A stretch of DNA of 64,000 bases from Sarcomyxa edulis (taxonomy: Eukaryota > Basidiomycota > Agaricomycetes > Agaricales > Mycenaceae). Below are positions 55,449 through 64,000 of the stretch, piece after piece (positions within the stretch are counted from its first letter, which is position 1; each line of letters starts with the position of its first letter). The translations under genes were made by a program, and so were the position numbers. The stretch lies in contig QUOL01000007.1 of the NCBI GenBank assembly GCA_009761415.1, forward strand, positions 682,001 through 746,000, read 5' to 3'. The notes beneath the pieces were generated by a model. The model was not told the DNA's origin, did no database searches, and saw nothing but the letters and a program-made list of their open reading frames with translations.

Positions 55449-56355
55449 GGGAAGGGGAGGTAAGGTTACCCAGAATTTTTGACGTCATCGTGTCCGTATG
55501 AATCCTCCTCCTCGTTTTTGAATGAAATTTGTGTCGCAAGAGATATCATACATGTAAGACCGGGATCCACCCCAGAGAAGAGAGAACTTTGGTGTATTGG
55601 TGGGATAGCAGAGTTGTGTAAGTGACCCAGGCATACCGATTCTGCCACTCTCAGGTCCATACATGTGAACATCGACACATTGCGATTGAGAGCCTCAGGC
55701 CTCAACTGCGATAAGATAGCTGACTGGCTGAAGTACGTCGATGAACCTGGATAAAAACAGCCACCGAAAGAATTAGCTTCTATGTCCATGAACCCCATGT
55801 TTTTGTCGTCAAAGATACCACTTGCAACGCTTTCGACCTGACATTCAGTTACAAGTATAACCTTTCACAATGGTTCAGAATCGGATTTAAGCCACTTTGG
55901 ACGTCGTAGTTTGGTCGTAAAATCACAATTGGCCTCGATGTGACTCGGATAATAAACCTGAAAGCAAATTCAAGAAAGCCATTATTCGCCTTGGAAACAA
56001 GTATACTTACTTCTATGATCCTCACCATCATCAACACGGTGATGGCAGAGCACAAAAGAGAGAAGCCTTCGGGATTGAACCTTGTAGCCAATTTTAGGCA
56101 ATTGCGTCTGTCAACTGGCTTCGTGAACGGCGGAAGGCGCGTCTGGTCTCTCACTGCTAAACACCCATCGTCTCTTCTCCTCCATCTCAGCGCTCTACCA
56201 TACTATAAGGACAACGCGAGGACAACAGGAACGGAAATTATCTCTAACTAACAACTGCCACTCCAACATACTTTTATTTTCTCAGCAGTGAGCTTCACTT
56301 TTTTTCTTGATCACAAACGCAGCGAATTGAGAAATTATAGGAATCCACACTCTCA
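55449..56355. other. Intergenic, 0.9 kb, no gene supported
   Basis: Two overlapping frames of about 100 codons on opposite strands (55849-56154 minus, 55940-56251 plus) lack motifs and splice partners. The right end is the promoter of the next gene. Confidence 0.5.
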
Positions 56356-59300
56356 ATGGCGATACCGACGCGTAGTAATCGCGAACCTGACCCAAATATC
56401 GCACCAGTAACACCTCAACAGGACCGTATGCCGTTAGCGTCCACCGTACGGTCAGGACAACCATCTTCAAGCTCTCGTTCAAGTTCCACAACACCTCGCG
56501 ATCGCGTTTCCTCTCATGCACGCGCTCTCAGCCCACCGCTGTCGAGCCCTAGTTATGCTCAAAGCACTCTGACACCAACCGGACAGCAAAAACTCAACGT
56601 CGTGACGCGTGTAGCTATAGAAGGGAAGGCAAAGCAGGGACAGGATGGTGCTAGCATTAAGATGTATCTCAAGGTGAGCACCGTTTTTGAGCAAAGAACT
56701 TCGCAGATACGCGTCGATGTCTAATTTAGGCGACATTAGATCTCATTGCCTGCAGAAAGCATCGTACCAGGCTCTACAGTTCCTCTATTTCCAGGTACGG
56801 ATATTGTTTTTCGTGCAGTTTTCGTGATTAACGCGTACATCAGAGGAAAACGTCAAGATCTTGACCTCCCAAGTCCATCCGATCGATATCAACTCTGTCC
56901 CCTACAACTTTTCATCGACGGTTTCCCCTCTACTTCATAAAGCAGCAAGGGCTCTGAACTTGCCAGCTCGTTCTTCCCAAACGTACCAGTCCCTTTTCGG
57001 ACCCTCACATACTTCTGCGTCCTCGATTTCGTCTTCGAGCCGCTATCACGCGTCGAAAAGCAATGGATCCACCTCCCAAAGTAGTGAGAGTGTCCCTCCA
57101 TTGGACGAGAAATATACAGGACACATACTGGTTAGCGGATATAACATATCGTTTGTTCTTCCCAAGGAATTTCCTCCCAGAGCTCCAGTCGACATGGAAG
57201 AAGAGTATCCAAAAACCTCGTCAGTGCGGGCTAGACGGCCCTCTATCGGAGAGAAAAATGTAGTTCAATTCATGGCTGCTATCGATTTATGGCTTCCCTT
57301 TGTCGCGAAGCCACCTCGATCGCCTTATCTCGTATGTATCTCGTTTCTATCCTGTAATCACAAAACATCACTAACCCAACGCAACCTCACAGCTGTCCAT
57401 CCCTACCCCAAGATGCCTCCATAACCAAATCAAACTCCGAATATTCCCTCCCAATGCTGCATCCTCCTTTGCTTCATTATCTTCTGCGGAAGACGAGTCG
57501 TCCGCATCCTGGGATCTCATTGCTGACCCACAGGTCACGCGTAACGCCTCAAGCCGCTCAGGGCGATCGACCACATACGCACATTTTGCTGATGATGAGT
57601 CGAGCGATTCGAGCACTAGTGCGGGGTTCTCTGAAGGATGTGGGATTCAAGGGACGTTTCCTAGCGCGGAGAGGATCAGGGTACGATGGGCGAAACCCAT
57701 GAAGAACATCACTGCGGGTGACGAGGATGGGACGGGAGATGGGAGGGGGAGAGTTGGAGTCAGAGAAGCCAAGGGAGAGATGATTTGCACTGTCATCGGG
57801 AAGAGAAAGGATAAGAATAAAGAGGGATTGGTAATGAAACTGGACTACACGGGGACGTGTAAGGGTGTGTGGTTCTCGGGCGTCGCGACTTTACTTGGTA
57901 TGGATGTGGGTCTTGAAGCTAAAGGTTCGGATGTATCCTGGGTGCCGGGTCATGAACCGAAATGGGAAGTAGGAGGAAAGACTGGATATACGGGATATGA
58001 TGTCGGTGCACCACCGCGTTCCAGGCACTCCTCGACGGAAACGGAGTCTCCGCGAATTCACGTCTCCTCATCTTCGCCTGTCAGGTCGAGTTCTTCTGCA
58101 CCTCCCTCCAGGCCTGCATCGTCAGCATCCCTACTACGTGCGCCTTTACCTGCGCAGAACATCGCCGATGATTCTTTCGAGGGTTCTGGTAGTTCCACTA
58201 CAGAGTCATCATCTGGTCTATCATCTATAGGATCCCTACCTCCTTCCTCGTCCGCTTCGAACCTGTTACTAAATCGTGCCACAGACGCGATTCGACCCCC
58301 TGGTGTGCCCATTACCCTTCACATCAACATGAACGAACTCCTCCCACCCGTCAGGAACATGTTTACATTCAGGATCTCTGGGCGAATCCTGATCACTCCC
58401 CGCTCCGTATCTCGGTCACGACATCCACGACATTCATCCGATGAAGATGAATCCGAAACAGTCACTGATCCTATAATCCTTCCGCGCTTCACTGTTCTTG
58501 CAGCAGATAAAGAGTTCACGACCATCACGATCTGTAATGAGGTGGATGCCAACGCGAATGTTGAGGTGTTCAACTCGACTGGTGACATTCGCGATGCTCA
58601 GACGCGTAAGACGGTGTTGCAGAGGGGAGGGTTGACGAAGTGCGGGGAGGATGGAGGGAGGATCGCGTTGCGATCGTTCAGACCTGGGTCATCCTCGGAG
58701 GACGGTGACGGAAGGCTGTCGCTCAGTAGGCCCAGGACGCCGAATCTCAATAATTCGTTGACTCTGCATCGAGGACTATCTTCGTCTTCGTTGGTCCAGG
58801 GAGGGATCAGGAGGGATGGACCGTTGATGATTCCTTCAGTGTCGGCTACTGTCACGCCGTTGCTTAATGAGAGTGGAGATACTCCAAACGGGTATGGGGT
58901 CAAAATCTCCTTGCCTGCTCCTGCAGAATCGGATTCGGAGTGGTTGGAATTCGGTTTGGCTCAGTCTGGTCCTTCCGAATCTGCGTCCTTTCACGAGTCT
59001 GGTGAGAAAGGCGTTGATGGTTCTATGAGGCCACCGAGGGTGGAGATTATCAGTGCTAGTGTTGGGGGTGTGTCTGTGAAGTTCGAGACTACTGCTGCTG
59101 TCAAGCAAGAGCAAGGAGACGCGCAGTTGTTGGATGGTCTGACTGGTTTTGGAGTGCCATTCGAGGAGATGAGTGGCAAGGAGTGGGTAAGTTGGGTTAG
59201 AGTTCACACCAGAAATGCCGGTGGCAAGAAGGTGGTTGTACATTATGTTGTCAGCGAGCAAGAGGGGTTGATAGTGGAGCGGAAGGGAAAGAGAAAATCG

Positions 59301-60238
59301 AGTATCGGGGTCGACACTCGTCTAAACGTATTTCTGCCTTCGTTTGCACTTCCTGTGGGGGCGTTGGAGATTGACGTGAGGGCGAATTCTGGTAATTTTC
59401 TCTTCTTCATTTCATGTATCCGTTGGATTGTATTCTGACCTCTGGTTTAATAGGTTTACAGATAATATCGCATCGTTCTAATCTACAACACCAACACGTA
59501 ATACCCACCGGACGAAGACTGATACATTATTCCATGGAAGAACTATTTTATCCCCGACTATCGCTTGACGTTCGCTTTGATCCTAGAATGATACCCCATC
59601 CTCTATATCAAGTCTCTGGCACGATCTCAAAATTATATCGTTTCCTGAAGTGGTTTATCCCAATCATAATCTCCCTTGTCGGACTCTTCTGTCTCTTTAG
59701 CCTTGGTGCGGAGATCAGACACATCAAAAGCTCTTTGAATATGTTCTCCCCCGGCTCGGGTTGGGAAGATGCCTCAGAGACAATCACCGTCACGTCGACA
59801 CTTCTGACACCTGCTCCTAATAGCAAATGGTGGCCGGGATTTGGCGATGCGGTCACGGAAGCAACCCCCTCGTCATCATCATCAGAGGCAACGACCACCT
59901 CACCTATCCCGACAGTCGTAATATCCCCACAACCTCCATCACCACCCCCACCAATACCCTCGGCGTCTACACACACCGACACGAAACCAAAATCGAAACC
60001 GAAACCGAAAACCGACACAACCGCAATTCCTGCGAAACCTAAACCCACCACATCAAAACCTTCTTCTAAAGAAACATCCGCTCTCCTTCCTATACAAGAC
60101 TTGCCGTTTCCCTGGCCGCTGCATTTCGACTTTGATGTCCCCGTAGTCCGGATAACGGTCGATAAGGTCTTGGAAGGTTTCGGCGCTGTTTGGCAAGTAT
60201 TTCGGAAGGTGTATCATTACCCATTGGATCCTCCGTAA
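56356..60238 (+). CDS. Large single-pass membrane protein, unknown function
   Basis: Five main exons, about 1,200 residues. A Ser/Thr/Pro-rich N-terminus (MAIPTRSNREPDPNIAP) is followed by LNVVTRVAIEGKAKQGQDG and ISLPAESIVPGSTVPLFP, then strand-rich segments: YTGHILVSGYNISFVLPKEF, KLDYTGTCKGVWFSGVATL, VPITLHINMNELLPPV, FTFRISGRILITPRSVSRS, FTTITICNEVDANANVEVFN and VEIISASVGGVSVKFETT. These are separated by Ser-rich low-complexity stretches. A transmembrane helix sits late (WFIPIIISLVGLFCLFSLG), after which comes a Pro/Lys-rich region with repeated KPK units and a short C-terminal block (VVRITVDKVLEGFGAVW). No signal peptide, so a tail-proximal anchor is likely. I do not recognise the family. 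Confidence 0.75.
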
Positions 60239-61216
60239 CACTACTCTCTCGAGGATAGTGAACTCAAGGATGATGCTGATACGAATATAATGACATGTTT
60301 ATGGTATAATGTATATGAACTATATGTATCTGCTGTAGTATAGTCTGCCTATATATGATTATGATTCATATGAGCATATCGAGGATCGCAACTATAAAAT
60401 TGGATTTGTAGGCCGCGTCGCGTCGCGTCATAGTCACGTGCAAGGTCCCGTGTCTTTTTCCATGATCGGGCGATTCGGAGGATCGGACTCAGAGTCTCTT
60501 GACTCTTTACCACCTAAAACTCTGCGTCTTGTGTTTCGCCCTCCTATATTCCTTCCGGACAGATATCCTTATCGATTTAAATGAGGGGAAAAAAGAAAAC
60601 GGCTCAGTATCCGTCAGTATCACTGGACTCAGACTACTTACTCGCTCGGGATCGCAATTCAAACACGCCTCCCTCCTTATGTCATTCAAGGATGTGGAAC
60701 CAGTCTCTTGCGAAGAATGACGGCGGGCAAGAAGCTAGATAACATACAGGTTGTTGACAAGATTTGCCACGTTGTCTCAAAAAAAGCAAGGCTTTGACGA
60801 GTTTATGTTCCTCACGAGTTGGTCCTCAAGAAAATCCTTACCTAGTGGTCGCACTGGGAGAACAGGACTAGACTGCATCGAAAGTCACAGGTATGTCTCC
60901 AAATATATAGCTAAGTATAAATTTACGAGTTGTCCCAATTTCGTAGCATGTTCTGAGATTCCTAGCATCATAAGACGGGTACCGTGCCATTGATTCGTGA
61001 CTACAGAAAAAGATCGACGTGAGGCTATACTTGTTACTGCGGCCCGGGAAGAGGCTCGTGATCGTCTCGCGTCTTCTCTGCCTGTGTTCTACCTCTTCGC
61101 GCTCATGTCACCAAATCGGAGTGTGGAGAAATGTTGACCCCAGCCCCATCCAAAACTCGATGGCCTGGAGGGTAAAAGGTCTTGAAGATCCCTCCCCTCG
61201 TAGGTCATTCTTCGCC
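60239..61216. other. Intergenic, 1 kb, no gene seen
   Basis: Contains GCGTC repeated three times (60415-60429), followed at 60435 by a CACGTG palindrome. A short frame at 60499-60720 has no motif. The frame of the next gene is open back to 61019, but the signal peptide places its start at 61217. Confidence 0.5.
60415..60440. promoter_or_regulatory. GCGTC x3 followed by CACGTG box
   Basis: Three tandem GCGTC pentamers lie next to an E-box-type CACGTG palindrome. CACGTG is bound by bHLH regulators in fungi. It lies 780 bases upstream of the esterase ATG and 180 past the membrane-protein stop, so its target gene is unclear. Confidence 0.3.
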
Positions 61217-63614
61217 ATGTCGACTCATGTTTTCTTTCTTGTCTTCCTTGCTGTCTCGAGCCTAGCTCCTTGCGTCCTCTCTTCTGGCAATGTTTCGACC
61301 TCTTTGCCCGAGCTGGCTTCCTCTCTAGGACCTGTCGTTAACCTAGGGTATGCAGCTTATATCGGAAATACCACATCGCCAACAGGGATTGACCCGGGGC
61401 TCGTTACATTCTTTGGTGGTATACCGTATGCCCAGCCACCTCTACGTGATTTGCGATTCAGGGCTCCTCAGTTGTTGGACGAGAAAATCGTCGATGACCC
61501 GCCAATCGTGGATGCACGAAATTGGGGCCCTCCTTGCATTCAACAGCCAGCTGCAGTTGGCGTCGGATCGGAAGGTTCGCATAGTCCCTGGTTTCAGACA
61601 TAGACAACTTGACGCACCATGAACTCAGATTGCCTCACCGTCAATATATGGAAACCGAGTAACGTGACGGACGAGGATTCTCTTCCAGTCATTGTATACA
61701 TATATGTAAGCAGTTCGATCCAGTCAGTCATTATTCTGATGTTAACCAGGCCGCTTGCCGTAGGGAGGGGGATTCTATGCTGGGGTGAATTCCACTGATT
61801 CCGTTGTATCAGCCAATCTACTGAACAATTTAAACGCAGACAACTCAGGGTTTTCCTCTTTACGATTGGGTTGCACAACATCCAGGAGGGGTCATAGGTG
61901 TCTCTATGGGATATCGCCTTAACGTTCTTGGATTTCTCGCATCGGATGCTTTGGCTGCTGATGGTAATCTGAACAACGGTCTGCTGGACCAGCGGGCCGC
62001 TCTTGAATGGGTTCAACGACATATCGGGAAATTTGGCGGAAATCCAGAGGAAGTCACTATAGTAGGCGAGAGTGCTGGTGGTGCTAGCGTGGTAATGCAA
62101 ATAGTCGCCTACGGTGGTGTGTATAGTTCTAAGAGACGATGTTGTGTTGTTTCGATTCTCATGAAATTCTGTCTACAGGAGCGAAAGCTGTACCTTTCAA
62201 ACGTGCAATAGCCCATTCTATTGGATATGGACCGACAGAGACAGACGCTCAGAATGAAATCTTTTTCAGTTCGTGTAGGTTTATCCTGATCGGTTGTTAC
62301 TTCTAAACCTTTTTGGAATCTAGAAAATGTGGCGTCTTCAGTCGGCTGTCCGTCCTCAGGCACTGAGACAATGTCGTGCCTCCGTAATGCGTCTGTCCGT
62401 GAGTAACACCGTCACAGTGTGGAGATCTCATCGATTCATCTTCTTTTACAGGTGATATAGTCAACGCAATCAATGCTTCACCCATGGGGAGGATATGTCC
62501 CACGGTCGATGGACCTACAGGAATTTTGCCCGAGCTCCCTTCACATCTAATCGCGGCGGGAAAGTTTAACACTGTAGACTTTATAGGTGGGCACTGCACC
62601 AACGATGGGAGGACATTTGTCGGTGGAAGTCCGGATCAGTTTGTCACAGATGACGATGTGAGGCGTCTAGTATTTTCGAGGTGGCCTGGGGTGGTGAGTT
62701 GTTTTTGAAATGGATATATCGATGAACTAATGTCATATTCTCTTTCAAGTCCAATGCCACCATTGACAAAGCCATGATAATATATCCTTCACCGACGGCA
62801 TTCGGAAGTCCGTTCTCGAGTCAGTATGAGCGTGCCTGGACCATGGCACAAGAAATCATATTCGGTTGCATGTCAGTAGAACGAACATCCCTTATGCTTT
62901 GATTATGAGCTTATCGTTTGGTGATTGCCAGGGATGGGTACCTTGCGGACAAGATGCTAGAAAGGGGTGTGAAGAATGTCTTTTCATTCAGGTGTGTGTG
63001 TGTGTGCCTGTCGACAATCGGTGGAACTGAATCCTAGATAATCTTGCGCAACAGGTGGAATGCTGCCAACCCAGTCCTGTATAACGCCACCCCGTACGAA
63101 GGAGTCATGCATACCTCAGATTTGTACTTCTTATTCGACGGTAGGGTCTTTATTACAGATATTGTTTATCTAGAACTAACCATGCGCCTTTCGTCAGGCA
63201 CAACGTAAGCCAGAACTTCAGTTTCTTTCTACTTGACTAAGTAAATCCCGTAACATGATGCGCAGCTCAGGCCCAAATGCTAGTGCCACGTTTCGAGCTT
63301 TCAACACGGTGAGCCTCTTGTGATTGACCCATGGTTCGACACTGACTTCTCATCAGAGTGAAGCTGCACTGTCCAAGGAGGCAATCGCTTACTGGACATC
63401 TTTCGTAGCATCGGGAAATCCGTCACTCACCAAGGAAACATCCTCGCCACTATGGACACAGTTTGAACAGTCTGAAAACATCCGCAGGCGTATAGTCCCA
63501 ACCAAAGGTAACGGTCTCATGACGAACACCATGATGGAAGTTGTTCCGTCAGATGAACGGAGGAGATGCGCATTTTGGATGGGCAATGACATTGCCGTCG
63601 AGTCTGGAATTTGA
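61217..63614 (+). CDS. Secreted type-B carboxylesterase, second
   Basis: Around ten to twelve exons, roughly 580 residues. Signal peptide MSTHVFFLVFLAVSSLA. Blocks: VTFFGGIPYAQPPLRDLRFR, DCLTVNIWKPSN, the oxyanion strand IYGGGFYAG, GFPLYDWVAQHPGGVIGV, YRLNVLGFLASDAL, LLDQRAALEWVQRHIGKFGG and the nucleophile elbow TIVGESAGGASVV. A probable acid residue lies in GGHCTNDGRTFVGG and the His in GVMHTSDLYFLFDG. Cys residues near EDCL and CPSSG match the family disulfides. This type (cholinesterase/fungal lipase fold) is common in mushroom secretomes; substrate unknown. Upstream in-frame ATGs from 61019 add a basic stretch that would bury the signal peptide, so 61217 is preferred. Stop 63612-63614. 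Confidence 0.9.
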
Positions 63615-64000
63615 TGTAACACCTGATCAGATTTCCCTGAATGTACTCTTTTTTGGAAAACTCGTAGTTTCCAAAGATCTGCATATGAGCGAATAGTTCC
63701 CCCTCAAAAAGGTTCGGCTCATCCCACCGAAATTCTGTTTTCTCCGGAATTCGGGTCTTGCTACCCTGCTTGCGTATATCTCTCGCGAAACGGGGTTTCT
63801 GTTCCAAGATATGGAGCACTTACGCGTGCACGATATCGATTACGGAGAAAGTTGCGACTCTATCAAGTCTGTTTAGCCTTTACGGCTTTCTTAGGTTGGT
63901 ACCTCTCTTTCACCTTCTGATTGCTTCTCTCGCCCAGCCTAGTGTACTCAATTTCAGTCTATCCATGTTGATAGGCGCGGCAGAGAATGTCGAGTGGTAC
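63615..64000. other. Window end, no gene supported
   Basis: 386 bases. A short open frame reads LRRKLRLYQVCLAFTAFLG near 63846-63893 and another reaches the edge (MLIGAAENVEWY). These could be the first exons of a gene to the right, but there is too little to call. Confidence 0.3.

Noticed and set aside
55849..56251. Overlapping frames of about 100 codons on both strands
   Set aside because: No motif or splice partners on either strand.
59608..60051. 147-codon minus-strand frame
   Set aside because: Antisense shadow of the Ser/Thr/Pro/Lys-rich end of the large membrane protein; Gly/Val-rich composition follows from that bias.
1..64000. tRNA, rRNA or CRISPR features
   Set aside because: Looked for tRNA B-box-like GGTTCGA contexts and regular repeats by eye; the hit near 44870 is inside the second F-box gene. 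None supported.

Overview
This window reads as nuclear DNA of a mushroom-forming basidiomycete (Agaricomycetes). Genes are dense, on both strands, and broken by many introns of about 50-65 bases. The gene content fits: a CBM1-bearing GH6 cellobiohydrolase, a DUF6698 protein, a Plavaka-type transposase, and several gene families without recognisable relatives. No tRNA, rRNA, CRISPR array or bacterial-style operon was seen. All gene models are hand-spliced from reading frames and GT..AG signals. Start, stop and conserved blocks are more certain than each exon edge.

Layout. 1-9 kb is accessory: an edge-cut gene on the minus strand, a DUF6698 gene (minus), an orphan gene, and an apparently intact Plavaka transposase gene of about 4.2 kb, followed by a 2 kb stretch holding a relic of an F-box/zinc-finger gene. 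10-14.5 kb: an aromatic/kynurenine-type aminotransferase and an F-box gene. 14.5-17.2 kb: decayed coding fragments. 17.3-25.7 kb: a secreted carboxylesterase, then three minus-strand genes (NUDT19-like Nudix hydrolase, proteasome CTD-type phosphatase UBLCP1, COP9 signalosome subunit 8) and NECAP on the plus strand. 27-33.3 kb: cellobiohydrolase Cel6, cysteine desulfurase NFS1, an SRSF1-like SR protein. 33.7-38 kb: tubulin cofactor E and 3-hydroxyisobutyryl-CoA hydrolase, divergent. 39-51 kb: indoleamine 2,3-dioxygenase, RPA large subunit, a second F-box/zinc-finger gene, an insulin-degrading-enzyme-type protease. 51-55.5 kb: a tandem family of orphan genes, two intact with identical exon plan and one truncated relic. 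56-64 kb: a large single-pass membrane protein of unknown role and a second carboxylesterase.

The housekeeping genes are ordinary. Indoleamine dioxygenase and the aminotransferase both touch tryptophan/kynurenine metabolism but lie 27 kb apart and need not be co-regulated. Cel6 and the two signal-peptide esterases fit a plant-litter or wood decayer. The most unusual material is the tandem orphan family at 51.2-55.4 kb, the orphan and DUF6698 genes next to the Plavaka element, and the F-box/zinc-finger family, present as two genes and one relic with zinc ligands lost unevenly. Small gene-structure oddities include a GC-AG intron in NFS1, a 16-base microexon in Cel6 and a 216-base intron in the SR-protein gene.
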